NCBI RefSeq assembly: GCF_030652515.1
Contig: NZ_JAUSAR010000013.1
Span: forward strand, 147,094-211,093
Direction: 5' to 3'
Source: Aquabacterium sp.
Lineage (GTDB): Bacteria; Pseudomonadota; Gammaproteobacteria; Burkholderiales; Burkholderiaceae_C
Length of the DNA: 64,000 nucleotides
Positions within the stretch are counted from its first letter, which is position 1, and each line of letters starts with the position of its first letter. A model generated the notes under the pieces. That model worked only from the letters and a program-made list of their open reading frames with translations, was not told the origin of the DNA and searched no databases. The translations under genes were made by a program, and so were the position numbers. Of this stretch, positions 8,701 to 16,328 are shown in pieces.

Positions 8701-11024
8701 TCCCAGGCAAAGCTCAGGCCTTCGGCTTCCAGGCTGCTGACCGAGTAGCTGGCGGTGGCGCCACTGCCAATGGCCGTGGCCGCGATTGCGGTGCTGGCCA
8801 GCGGGGGCAGCGCGGTGCCGCCTGCGGGCGCGCGGGGCAGGAAGCTGGCGGTGTTGGCAAAATCGGTGTCGCTGGCCTGGGTGTCCAGCCAAAGCTGCCC
8901 ATTGCGGTGGTGCACCACGTAGCCAGGGAAGTTCTTCGAGCGCAGTGTCAGCCCCGAGCCGGCCAGCCCAGGTTCGCGGCAGAAGGTGGCGTCATTGGCG
9001 AACAGGGCCGAGCCGTCGTTGGCCCCCAACTGCAGCCGGTAATTGGCATGGCGCATGAACTTGCCTGGTTGCGCGGTGGATTCCAGTGACACGCAGGCCG
9101 CGTCGGCCAAACCGGCACGCACGGTGAATTGTGCGTTGGCCGGCGCGGTGTCTGCCGTGGCCGCCGGGACGATGACGCCCAGGCCGGTGGCATCGGTGGC
9201 CATGGCGTAGTTGGCTGGTGTGAGGGTGGACAGCGCATAGCTGCTGCCCACGGCAAGGGCGGGTGTCTCTGCCGCGGACTTGACCGACATGCCGATGGCC
9301 ACGGTGGTGGCTACCGAGGGCACGCCGTTGGCGTTCAGCACGGCCAGTTGGTAATAGCCTGGCGGGACCACATTGGCACTGGCCGGCAAGGTGGCCGTCA
9401 GCATGTCGCCGGATTGCGTGAAGGCCAACTCGATGAAGCGCTGTCCATTGTTGAACGAATGCGTGACCGTGCCGTTGGCGATCAGCACCAGGCGCGCCAT
9501 GGCGGTGCTGTCGCTCATCTGCAAGACCACAGTCCCGCCCGCGTTGAAGGACTTGGCGCTGATGCCAATCAACGCCGGGCGCGGGGCCAGTTGCGCTGCA
9601 CCGCCCACCGTGGTGAACAGGTAGGGCGGGTAGTAGACCTCGGCGTTCAGGTTGTTCACCGGGCCTGGCGCGCCGCCACCGGTGGACAACACCGTGCCAT
9701 TGGGCAGCAGCAGTGTGGCCGAGTGGTAGACCCGGATCTGCGCGGCGCTGGCGCCCGTGGTCCAGGTGCCGGTGGCCGGGTTCCAGATCTCGGCCGCATA
9801 GACGGCGTCGGCCCCACCGTTGTTGCCAAGCTTGGTGCCGCCCGTGGCCAACACCTTGCCGTCAGGCAGCACCACTGTGTTGACGTAGCGGCGTGGCAGG
9901 GCCATGGCCGCCGTTTCGGTCACCACCGGCGTGGCGCCGTTGATGTCGATGAGGCTGGCCTTGTTGCTGGCCGGGTAGCCATCGCCATTGAAGTAGCCAT
10001 TGCCCCCCACCTGCAGTATTTTGCCCGGTGCGTACATCACGGCCGAACTGGTGGCGCCCACATTGACCGGTGCCGTTGTACTGGCCGGGGTCTTGAACTT
10101 GCCCAGCACGGTGATGGCACCGGTCCCAGTGTTGGCGTGGACGTCCAGGCTCCACAGCGTTTCGGCCGAGATGCCGAAGATCTTGCCATTCGGTGCGACC
10201 CAGGCGCGTGGGTAAGACGCGCGCAGGTAGTCCGGGCCAAAGGCATCGCGGCTGCGGGCCCCGCCCAGGCTGGTCCAGCCCGTGCCTGGTTTGTAGATCT
10301 CGGGGGTCATCGACACGGTGCCATTGGCGATGGCCGTCTCCGGGTTGTCCACCATGCCTTCCTGGTACGGGTCCATGCCGCCCAGCATCACCATGCGGCC
10401 ATCGGGCAGGGGCAGCAAGGTGGCGTACCAGCGCTGGTCGGCCAGGGCGAAGAGATCGTTGGCTCGGCTGGACGCGGAGGGGCTGAAGAAGGCGCTGTTC
10501 ACCGGCGAGTTGCCGCCGCTGAGCATGAGCCGACCATCGGCCAGCCAGGCCGCCGTGTTGCAGAAGCTGTCGAGGTAATTGGCGTTGTAGGTGGACTGGT
10601 GCGCCGCGTCGGTGAAGCCCAGCGAGGGCGTCCACAGGTCGTCAGTGCGGCCATTCTGGGTGTCGGGCGTGTTCTTGGGCGTGCCATAGGTGAGCACCCG
10701 GCCATCGGGCAGCAGGGCCGCGTGCAGGCCGTTCATGGGCCAGGCCTTGGTGCCGCCCCACATGCCGCGGGTGGCGGCATCGGCGGGGATGGCGAGGTTC
10801 TGCATCAGCGGGTCTTCGATCGGTGCGATGGGCACGCTCAGGCTGGTGGCCACGCTGCCCGATGCCACCGCCATGGCCCGCAGGCGGCCCGATGCCGTGT
10901 CGGATGAGCCGGCGCTGCTGGGGGTGGTGGTGTCGTCCCCTCCGCCGCAAGCCGTCATGAGTGTCAGGACAGCGAAGGTGGCCAGCAGATGTTTGGCCAG
11001 ATCGGGCAGCGTGCGTGTGTTCAT
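5790..11024 (-). CDS. Multidomain lipoprotein: copper radical oxidase (galactose/glyoxal oxidase-like) + AbfB-like + PKD + YVTN propeller + diheme cytochrome c + ricin-like repeats
   Basis: 1744 residues, exported as a lipoprotein (lipobox LMTAC near residue 26). Domains in order: kelch propeller plus DUF1929 of galactose/glyoxal oxidase type (about 85-590), AbfB-like trefoil (595-730), PKD (755-820, WDFGDG), YVTN propeller (840-1180), a MauG/cytochrome-c-peroxidase-like region with two CxxCH motifs (CASCH at 1224, CAACH at 1356), and three ricin-B-type blocks (1455-1744). The copper-radical residues appear intact: Cys155 (SFCNTA), Tyr200 (RWYATLL), Tyr433-His434 (RVYHSATL) and His522 (VTHSFN). 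Their spacing is close to galactose oxidase. It should oxidise an alcohol, aldehyde or sugar at a surface polymer; the substrate is unknown. Its start overlaps the Sco gene stop. Confidence 0.85.
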   Translation of the reverse strand: MNTRTLPDLAKHLLATFAVLTLMTACGGGDDTTTPSSAGSSDTASGRLRAMAVASGSVATSLSVPIAPIEDPLMQNLAIPADAATRGMWGGTKAWPMNGLHAALLPDGRVLTYGTPKNTPDTQNGRTDDLWTPSLGFTDAAHQSTYNANYLDSFCNTAAWLADGRLMLSGGNSPVNSAFFSPSASSRANDLFALADQRWYATLLPLPDGRMVMLGGMDPYQEGMVDNPETAIANGTVSMTPEIYKPGTGWTSLGGARSRDAFGPDYLRASYPRAWVAPNGKIFGISAETLWSLDVHANTGTGAITVLGKFKTPASTTAPVNVGATSSAVMYAPGKILQVGGNGYFNGDGYPASNKASLIDINGATPVVTETAAMALPRRYVNTVVLPDGKVLATGGTKLGNNGGADAVYAAEIWNPATGTWTTGASAAQIRVYHSATLLLPNGTVLSTGGGAPGPVNNLNAEVYYPPYLFTTVGGAAQLAPRPALIGISAKSFNAGGTVVLQMSDSTAMARLVLIANGTVTHSFNNGQRFIELAFTQSGDMLTATLPASANVVPPGYYQLAVLNANGVPSVATTVAIGMSVKSAAETPALAVGSSYALSTLTPANYAMATDATGLGVIVPAATADTAPANAQFTVRAGLADAACVSLESTAQPGKFMRHANYRLQLGANDGSALFANDATFCREPGLAGSGLTLRSKNFPGYVVHHRNGQLWLDTQASDTDFANTASFLPRAPAGGTALPPLASTAIAATAIGSGATASYSVSSLEAEGLSFAWDFGDGGSSAYSDSGSVNHAYNAPGLYTVTLTARTADGRTASKVFVQAVYGVRTGNTPRASSALLLEPRGTGAARLWVVNPDNDTVSVFDTSAGGKLKEIATGAAPRTVALAADGSVWVSNRDSASISVINPGTLAVSNTIKLPRASQPWGLVIAPDGYAYISLSATGQVLKLNGSTGTTVATLSVGNSPRHLSVSADSATVLVSRFITAPMVGEGTATIDTNSGGGEVWMVNAGDLTLRQTSRLAYSNKADTETTGSGLPNYLGPAVISPDGQTAWVPSKQDNVARGMLRNGQGLNFQNTVRAISSRISLATGLEDRAMRADHDNSSLASAAVFDPTGTYLFVALETSREVAVLDAAKGSQLFRINVGLAPQGLTVSADGQRLYVHNFMGRNVSVVNLGPLVNNGELASTLAATWTSVGTEKLGATVLLGKQLFHDARDTRLARDAYMSCASCHNDGEHDGRTWDLSNHNEGLRNTLSLRGHAGMGQGLLHWSGNFDEVQDFEKQIRDLAGGTGLMSDAAYNTGTRNQPMGTAKAGVSADLDALAAYVTSLSTFDSSPLRPAAGTLSAAALAGKAVFANAACAACHGGPAFTSSALSGGMRSIGTLKASSGNRLGAALTGLDVPTLRGLWATAPYLHDGSAPTLAAAVQAHAGNTVTSTELGNLVAYLQQIDGDEAAPPDPLGDGVYRLLNKNSGMALSITNASTSNSATANQLPWAGTNNQRWKLINLGSGKYQLTAQHSAKRLEVGGCSTAEGGTVQQYTATTSRCQTWLLTAVGDGSYRVINSNSNKVIEVTGSSTTSGAKVKQRTWVGTNNQKWTISPVSSHYIAAGNYRLTPSHSGKALDVAGVAVASGANVTQWAWLAGANQKWAITASADGFYELSPTHAAGMRLEVAAGGLLNAHNVQQGWASGTAAQRWSFEVQADGSHRLVNRNSGLSLEVAGASTADGANVQQGLWSGAANQKWKLVKQ

Positions 11025-11605
11025 CTGGATGAGGCGGTGAGTGGGCCGCGGGGCTGTCGCGCGGCCAGTGCGATTTCGTGGAGCAGGCGTGGCCGGTCCA
11101 CCGGGACGCCGTTGAAGCGCTGGATCAGCACGCCCTGCGTGTCGAAGAGGTACAGGGATGTGCGGTGGTCTGAGGGGCGGGCGGGCAAGCTGCGCGTGTT
11201 GAGGGCCTGCATGCGGTCGACCAGGGTCTGCACTGCCGCTGGCGGGCCGGTGACGAAGCGCCAGCCAGGGCGGTCCGCGCCCAGCCGCCGGGCATAAGCC
11301 TTGAGCGTGGCGGGCGTGTCGCTGAGCGGGTCGACCGTCACCGACAGCATGGCCAGCCGCTGCCTGACTGGCGTCGGCAGTTGGGCATGGAGTTCGGCCA
11401 GCTCATGAACTTGCGCCGGGCAGGTGCTGGCGCATGTGGTGAACACGAAGTGAAGCAGCACTGGTCGGCCGGTGAGCGTCTCTGGGATGAGCGCCTGCCC
11501 GTGGTGGTCCACCAGTGCCAGCCCCCTCAGGGCCGCGGGCTGCGCATGCGCCAGCACGGTCTGCAGGATCAACAGCAAGGCAAGGACAAAGCGGGGCATT
11601 GGCAA
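11021..11605 (-). CDS. SCO1/SenC family copper chaperone-like protein
   Basis: 194 residues with a signal peptide or N-terminal anchor (FVLALLLILQTVLAHA) and a thioredoxin fold. The Sco copper site is present: TTCASTCP (Cys58, Cys62) and a distal histidine in SDHRTSLYLFD (His147). Sco proteins deliver copper to cytochrome oxidase CuA or act as thiol-disulfide reductases. Here no oxidase subunit is nearby. Instead the stop codon overlaps the start of the copper radical oxidase gene (ATGA), so the two are translationally coupled, which suggests a dedicated role in metallating or maturing that enzyme. The role is inference; the family call is firm. Confidence 0.88.
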   Translation of the reverse strand: MPMPRFVLALLLILQTVLAHAQPAALRGLALVDHHGQALIPETLTGRPVLLHFVFTTCASTCPAQVHELAELHAQLPTPVRQRLAMLSVTVDPLSDTPATLKAYARRLGADRPGWRFVTGPPAAVQTLVDRMQALNTRSLPARPSDHRTSLYLFDTQGVLIQRFNGVPVDRPRLLHEIALAARQPRGPLTASSR

Positions 11606-11667
11606 CGGGGGAGGGTCATGGGCCGGATCAAGCCGCCACCCTGGCCTGCTCGTGCCCGCACTATCCG

Positions 11668-11682
11668 TTACATTCGTTTACA
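11668..11682. promoter_or_regulatory. Direct repeat TTACA-N5-TTACA upstream of sco-oxidase operon
   Basis: Two TTACA (TGTAA on the minus strand) repeats with a 10-base period lie about 65 bases upstream of the sco start. This is the usual spacing for OmpR/CopR-type response regulators. No regulator gene is adjacent, so it is only a candidate. Confidence 0.25.
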
Positions 11683-11728
11683 CGCCAATCCCTTGATCAC
11701 GGGAGCTTGGCACGGTCGGGTTGTTCGC

Positions 11729-12400
11729 TCAGCGCCTCAGCAAGGTCAGCCCGATCAGCCGCGAGACCACCGCCGCCAGGTAGATGATCCCGGCGAACAT
11801 CTCCAGCGAGGCCAAGGCGCGTGCCACTGGCCTGATCGGGATCACGTCGCCAATGCCCGTGCTGGACAGCAAAGCAAAGCTGAGGAACATCAGCTCGGTC
11901 CAGGTGCGCGGCGCTTCGGCGTTCACGGCCGCCGCGAAGCTGCCGGGCTGCAACTCCTGCAGCAGCACGAACAAGTAGGTGAAGCCCCAGGCCAGCAAGG
12001 TGAAGGTGGCGCCTGCCGCGAATAGCTCGTCGGTCGTCGCGTGCATGTCTTTCATCATGTAGGCGATCAGGCTGCCGGCCGCGTAGAAATAAAACACCGC
12101 TTCCAGCGCGGCCGACCACGGCAGCAGCCATGGCATGTCCATCGTGGATTGCAGCACCAGCAGCACGATGGCGGGCAAAGCAATGCAGGCGCTGATCCAA
12201 GTGTGGCCGGGTGTGCGGCCGACCATGCCGGTGGTGATGACGAGCACCGTGATGCCGAAGGCGCCCAGGACCAGTGGCCCGCCCGGGGTGGTCTCCAGCA
12301 GTGGGTACAGCAGCAGGCCCACCAATTGAACGACCAGCAAGATGGCCGAAGGGTGGCGGCGCGTCAGCGAGAGCAGGTGGGTGTGGTGCATGGGCCGCAT
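11729..12400 (-). CDS. Potassium-channel-like membrane protein (Ion_trans_2)
   Basis: Several hydrophobic segments are followed by a pore region. The last third has the pattern SFALLSSTGIGDVIPI, resembling the K+ channel selectivity filter TxGxGD with I in place of Y, then a final transmembrane helix (FAGIIYLAAVVSRLIGLTLL). Length about 223 residues from the ATG at 12400; the ORF-track start at 12451 would run into the promoter of the divergent tetR gene. No cytoplasmic RCK or cNMP domain is present, so gating is unknown. Ion selectivity is inferred from the filter only. Confidence 0.75.
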   Translation of the reverse strand: MRPMHHTHLLSLTRRHPSAILLVVQLVGLLLYPLLETTPGGPLVLGAFGITVLVITTGMVGRTPGHTWISACIALPAIVLLVLQSTMDMPWLLPWSAALEAVFYFYAAGSLIAYMMKDMHATTDELFAAGATFTLLAWGFTYLFVLLQELQPGSFAAAVNAEAPRTWTELMFLSFALLSSTGIGDVIPIRPVARALASLEMFAGIIYLAAVVSRLIGLTLLRR

Positions 12401-12463
12401 TGTCGTCTGGGTAAAACCCTGCGCCCAGCAGTGCCTAAAACGGGTCCCCAATCATTCCAAGAC

Positions 12464-12471
12464 GACCGGTC
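12464..12471. promoter_or_regulatory. Palindrome GACCGGTC, candidate TetR operator
   Basis: A perfect 8-base palindrome lies 13 bases before the tetR start codon, in the divergent region shared with the ion-channel gene. TetR repressors in front of old-yellow-enzyme genes commonly bind such short palindromes in their own promoter. Confidence 0.45.
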
Positions 12472-12484
12472 ATATAGTTTGTGC

Positions 12485-13078
12485 ATGGCCCGCACCGCAG
12501 ACCCCACCGACATCCCCCGCCGCTTGAGCGACGCGGGCTATGCCTTGTTCCAACTGCAGGGCTACAACGCCACCGGCATCCAGCAGATCACCGACAAGGC
12601 CGGGGTGCCCAAGGGCTCGTTCTACAACCACTTCGACAGCAAAGAAGCCTTTGCCGCGCAGATCCTGCGCAACTACGCCAAGTGGACGGGCGATGCCTGG
12701 AGCGCTGCCTTGAAAGACGCGCCCCCGGCACCCTTGGCCGCCATCCACCATGTGTTTGGCCGCTTCATCCAGCACCATGAGCAAACCGGCTGCCAAGGTT
12801 GCCTGGTGGGCAACTTCGCGGCCGAAGTGGTCGAAGCCAGCGAAACCTGCCGCCTTGTGCTGTCTGATGTGCTGCGCGATTGGCGCGACCGTTTGGCCGA
12901 CCTCATCCTGCAAGCCCAGCAAGCCGGTGAAATCCGCGATGACGTGGCCGCCCCGGTGTTGGCCAGCTTCTACTGGGACGCCTGGGAGGGCGCCGTGCTG
13001 CGCAGCAAGGTCGAGCACAGCGTGCGGCCTTTGCACGAAGTGCGTCACCTCCTGCTCGACAAATTCTTCCGGCCCTGA
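12485..13078 (+). CDS. TetR/AcrR family regulator, NemR-like
   Basis: 197 residues. The N-terminal TetR helix-turn-helix is clear (ATGIQQITDKAGVPKGSFYNHF, about 30-52). The ligand domain has HEQTGCQGCLVGNFAAEV, with two cysteines three residues apart; NemR-like repressors sense electrophiles or hypochlorite through a cysteine or lysine in this region. The ATG at 12485 is chosen because the longer ORF-track frame from 12041 is antisense to the ion channel gene. It lies 70 bases upstream of an ene-reductase gene on the same strand, the usual NemR-NemA pairing, and probably represses it and itself. Confidence 0.85.
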   Translation: MARTADPTDIPRRLSDAGYALFQLQGYNATGIQQITDKAGVPKGSFYNHFDSKEAFAAQILRNYAKWTGDAWSAALKDAPPAPLAAIHHVFGRFIQHHEQTGCQGCLVGNFAAEVVEASETCRLVLSDVLRDWRDRLADLILQAQQAGEIRDDVAAPVLASFYWDAWEGAVLRSKVEHSVRPLHEVRHLLLDKFFRP

Positions 13079-13148
13079 CCACACGGGCTTTCGCTCATCT
13101 GTCGCCGCCTGTGCGGCATCCCCCGTTTCCCAACCAGGAGTCCATTGC

Positions 13149-14279
13149 ATGTCTGCCCCCGATCACACCTCCACTGATGCCGCGCTGTTCCAGCCTTTCC
13201 AACTGGGTGGCATCACCCTGGCCAACCGCATGGTAATGGCCCCCTTGACGCGCAACCGCGCCGAAGCGGGCAACGTGCCCGGCCCACTGACCATCGAGTA
13301 CTACGCCCAGCGCGCCTCGGTCGGCCTGATCATTGCCGAGGCCACCCAGGTGTCGGCCCAAGCCCAGGGCTACAACGCCACGCCCGGCGTGCACAGCCCC
13401 GAGCAGATCGCTGGCTGGAAGAAGGTGACCGACGAGGTGCACGCCCGTGGCGGCAGCATCTTCGTGCAGCTGTGGCACACCGGCCGCATGTCGCACACGG
13501 CCTTCCAGCCCGGCGAGCAAGCACCCGTGGCCCCCTCGGCCATCGCGGCCAAGGCCAAGACCTACATCCCCGGCGCAGGCTATGTCGACACCTCGGTGCC
13601 CCGCGCGTTGGAAACCGACGAGATCGCTGGCATCGTCAACGACTTCCGCACCGCCGCCCGCCATTCGATCGAAGCCGGCTTTGACGGCATCGAGATCCAT
13701 GGCGCCCACGGTTACCTGCTGGACGCCTTCCTGCGCGATGGCGCCAACAAGCGCACCGACCGCTACGGTGGCAGCATCGAGAACCGCGCCCGCTTCCTGG
13801 TTGAAGTGATGGCCGCCGTCATCGACGAAATCGGTGCGGACAAGGTCGGCGTGCGCCTGTCGCCTGTTTCACCCGTCAACGATTCCAGCGAGAGCAATCC
13901 TCAACCGCTGTTCGAACACGTGGTGCGCGAGTTGAACAAGCTCAAGCCCGTCTACATCCACATCGTTGAAGGCGCCACGGGCGGCCCGCGTGACATCGCC
14001 CCCTTTGACTACGAAGCGCTGCGCAAGCTGTACGACGGCGTCTGGATGCTGAACAATGGCTACGACAAGGCCATGGCCGTGGACGTGGTCGCCTCCGGCA
14101 AGGCCGACTTGGTGTCCTTTGGCCGCCTGATGCTGACCAACCCGGACCTGCCGCGTCGCTTCAAGGAAAACGCCCCGCTGAACGAGCTGTTCAGCGACGC
14201 ACCTCTGTACGGCGGTGTGGGCGCGCACGGCTACACCGACTACCCCGCCTTGCCCGCCTTGCCCGCCTTGCCCGCCTGA
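13149..14279 (+). CDS. nemA: Old yellow enzyme / N-ethylmaleimide reductase-type alkene reductase
   Basis: An FMN-dependent ene-reductase of about 376 residues that reduces activated C=C bonds, nitro esters and similar electrophiles with NAD(P)H. Family motifs: MAPLTRNRA near the N-terminus, HTGRMSH (substrate histidine region) and HGAHGYLLDAFLRDGANKRTD. It starts at the ATG at 13149 after AGGAG. It pairs with the upstream TetR gene and so is probably induced by electrophiles. The C-terminus GYTDYP is extended by a short PAL repeat coded by 9-base tandem repeats. Confidence 0.93.
   Translation: MSAPDHTSTDAALFQPFQLGGITLANRMVMAPLTRNRAEAGNVPGPLTIEYYAQRASVGLIIAEATQVSAQAQGYNATPGVHSPEQIAGWKKVTDEVHARGGSIFVQLWHTGRMSHTAFQPGEQAPVAPSAIAAKAKTYIPGAGYVDTSVPRALETDEIAGIVNDFRTAARHSIEAGFDGIEIHGAHGYLLDAFLRDGANKRTDRYGGSIENRARFLVEVMAAVIDEIGADKVGVRLSPVSPVNDSSESNPQPLFEHVVRELNKLKPVYIHIVEGATGGPRDIAPFDYEALRKLYDGVWMLNNGYDKAMAVDVVASGKADLVSFGRLMLTNPDLPRRFKENAPLNELFSDAPLYGGVGAHGYTDYPALPALPALPA
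14244..14276 (+). repeat. 9-bp tandem repeat CCCGCCTTG (3.7 copies) at the nemA 3' end
   Basis: Three full copies and a partial copy encode the C-terminal residues PALPALPALPA. Copy number could change by slippage without altering the frame, because the unit is nine bases. Confidence 0.9.
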
Positions 14280-14304
14280 AGCATGGAACGGGTATCCTGA
14301 CCGG

Positions 14305-15183
14305 ATGCCCGCTGCCGATTTGACGACCCCTGCGCCCGACATCGCGACCCTGCTCGCTTTGTTGGGCGCAGGTCCTTGGGCGGTCCTCACCGGGGCGGGC
14401 CTGAGCACAGGCAGCGGCATCCCCGCCTACCGTGATCGGCATGGGCAATGGCTGCATTCCAAGCCCATCCAGCACCAGGAATTCTTGAGTTTGCCGGCCA
14501 TGCGCCGCCGCTACTGGGCCCGCAGCTTCGTGGGTTGGCAGACCTTGTCACGGGCCGAGCCCAACGCGGGGCACCAGGCCATTGCCCAGCTGGAAGCGCG
14601 GGGCCTGGTCAGCACGGTGATCACCCAGAACGTGGACAGCCTGCACCACCAGGCTGGCAGCCAGTCGGTGATCGAGCTGCACGGCAGCATTGCCCGGGTG
14701 CTGTGCCTGTCGTGCCAGCAGCGCTACCCGCGCGCCCAGGTGCAGGCCTGGCTGGTGGCCTGCAACACTCATTTCGCCCCGATGCCTGCGGCAACCGTGC
14801 AAGCCGCGCCTGATGGCGATGCCCACCTGGAAGACCAGCACTACGCCGCCTTCCAGGTGCCGACCTGCCCCGCCTGCCAGGGTGTGCTCAAACCCGATGT
14901 CGTCTTCTTCGGTGACAACGTGCCGCGTGACCGCGTGGCGGCGGCCAGCCAGGCCATTGAAAGCGCCTCGGCCTTGCTGGTGATCGGCTCCTCGTTGTCG
15001 GTGTACTCGGGCTTTCGCTTTGCCGAGCAGGCCCACCGTCTGGGCAAGCCCGTGCTCGCCATCAACCAAGGGGCGACCCGCGCCGATGCCCTGCTGTCGG
15101 CCAAGCTGGAACTCGATTGCAGCGAGGCACTGACGCGGCTTTTGAGCACCGTCCTTGACGCTGGTCAAGCCAGGGCACCTTAA
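14305..15183 (+). CDS. SIR2 family NAD-dependent protein deacylase
   Basis: 292 residues. The NAD-binding motifs are GAGLSTGSGIPAYRD, TQNVDSLHHQAG and the catalytic histidine in ELHGS; the zinc site is CLSC...CPAC, with an insertion of about 60 residues between the cysteine pairs. This layout fits class II (SIRT4-like) sirtuins. They remove acyl groups from lysines using NAD+. The ATG at 14305 follows the nemA stop by 25 bases. The substrate cannot be predicted. The last codons overlap an FNR-type box that probably serves the next gene. Confidence 0.9.
   Translation: MPAADLTTPAPDIATLLALLGAGPWAVLTGAGLSTGSGIPAYRDRHGQWLHSKPIQHQEFLSLPAMRRRYWARSFVGWQTLSRAEPNAGHQAIAQLEARGLVSTVITQNVDSLHHQAGSQSVIELHGSIARVLCLSCQQRYPRAQVQAWLVACNTHFAPMPAATVQAAPDGDAHLEDQHYAAFQVPTCPACQGVLKPDVVFFGDNVPRDRVAAASQAIESASALLVIGSSLSVYSGFRFAEQAHRLGKPVLAINQGATRADALLSAKLELDCSEALTRLLSTVLDAGQARAP
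15155..15168. promoter_or_regulatory. FNR/Anr-type box TTGAC-N4-GTCAA upstream of adh
   Basis: TTGACGCTGGTCAA fits the FNR/FixK consensus TTGA-N6-TCAA and is part of the 16-base symmetric CTTGAC-gctg-GTCAAG. It lies at the 3' end of the sirtuin gene, 80 bases before the adh start. A TAGACT -10-like hexamer at 15210 would put the box near -60, a class I position. Confidence 0.6.
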
Positions 15184-15247
15184 GTCTGGACGATCGGGCC
15201 GGGCTTGCCTAGACTGGGTCTTTCCTTGAACCCGGCAGGAGCACACC

Positions 15248-16324
15248 ATGGCCATGATGATGAAAGCAGCGATCTTCGTGGAGCCTGGCCGCATCGTGCT
15301 GGACGACAAACCTGTGCCCGATGTGGGGCCTCTGGATGCCTTGATCAAGGTCAGCACCACCACCATCTGCGGCACCGACGTGCACATCCTCAAGGGCGAG
15401 TACCCGGTGGCCCGTGGCCTGACCATCGGCCATGAACCCGTGGGCATCATCCACAAGCTGGGTTCGGCGGTGCGCGGCTACCAGGAAGGCCAGCGCGTGA
15501 TCGCCGGGGCCATCACCCCCAGTGGCTGGAGCAGCGCCTGCCAATGCGGCGTGAGTTCGCAAGATGGCGCGGGCACGCCGCATGGCTTCAAACTGATGGG
15601 CGGCTGGAAGTTCGGCAACACCATCGACGGTTGCCAGGCCGAGTATTTGCTGGTGCCCGATGCCATGGCCAACCTGGCGCCCGTGCCCGATGGTCTGAGC
15701 GATGAACAGGTGCTGATGTGCCCGGACATCATGTCCACCGGCTTCAGCGGCGCCGAGCGTGCGGGCATCCGCATTGGCGACACCGTGGCGGTGTTCGCGC
15801 AAGGCCCCATCGGCTTGTGCGCCACCGCCGGGGCCAAGCTGAGCGGGGCGACCACCATCATCGGCGTGGACCGCCTGGCTCAGCGTTTGACCGTGTCCAG
15901 CCAGATGGGCGCCGACCACGTGATCGACGCCAGCCGCCTGGACCCGGTGGACGAAATCATGCGCCTGACCGGCGGGCGCGGCGTGGATGTGGCCATCGAG
16001 GCCCTGGGCACGCAAGCCACCTTCGAGGCCTGCTTGAAAGTCTTGCGCCCGGGTGGTACCTTGTCCAGCCTGGGCGTGTACTCCACCGACCTCACCATCC
16101 CGCTGGGCGCTTTCGCTGCGGGCCTGGGCGACCACAAGATCATCACCTCCTTGTGCCCGGGTGGCTCTGAGCGCATGCGCCGCCTGATGTCGGTGATCGA
16201 ATCCGGCCGGGTCGATTTGAGCGCGATGGTCACGCACCGCTTCAAGCTGGATGACATCGAAGCGGCCTACGAGTTGTTCGGCCATCAACGCGATGGCGTG
16301 CTGAAAGTGGCGATCACGCCCTGA
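15248..16324 (+). CDS. Zinc-dependent NAD(P) alcohol dehydrogenase
   Basis: A medium-chain dehydrogenase of 358 residues. The catalytic zinc ligands are visible as CGTDVH (Cys about 41) and GHEPVG. The four-cysteine structural zinc lobe of classical enzymes is not evident: only CQCG is seen. A Rossmann segment lies around FAQGPIGLCATAGAKL. It resembles bacterial secondary-alcohol dehydrogenases, so short secondary alcohols or ketones are plausible substrates. It is first in a tight operon with phaC and a P-type ATPase, behind an FNR-type box, which suggests a fermentative or low-oxygen role in NADH disposal. Confidence 0.88.
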   Translation: MAMMMKAAIFVEPGRIVLDDKPVPDVGPLDALIKVSTTTICGTDVHILKGEYPVARGLTIGHEPVGIIHKLGSAVRGYQEGQRVIAGAITPSGWSSACQCGVSSQDGAGTPHGFKLMGGWKFGNTIDGCQAEYLLVPDAMANLAPVPDGLSDEQVLMCPDIMSTGFSGAERAGIRIGDTVAVFAQGPIGLCATAGAKLSGATTIIGVDRLAQRLTVSSQMGADHVIDASRLDPVDEIMRLTGGRGVDVAIEALGTQATFEACLKVLRPGGTLSSLGVYSTDLTIPLGAFAAGLGDHKIITSLCPGGSERMRRLMSVIESGRVDLSAMVTHRFKLDDIEAAYELFGHQRDGVLKVAITP

Positions 16325-16328
16325 AGGG

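Noticed and set aside
9129-10907. 592-residue open frame antisense to the copper oxidase domain
   Set aside because: Gly/Arg/His-rich shadow of a repeat-containing gene; no motif, and the opposite strand carries conserved catalytic residues.
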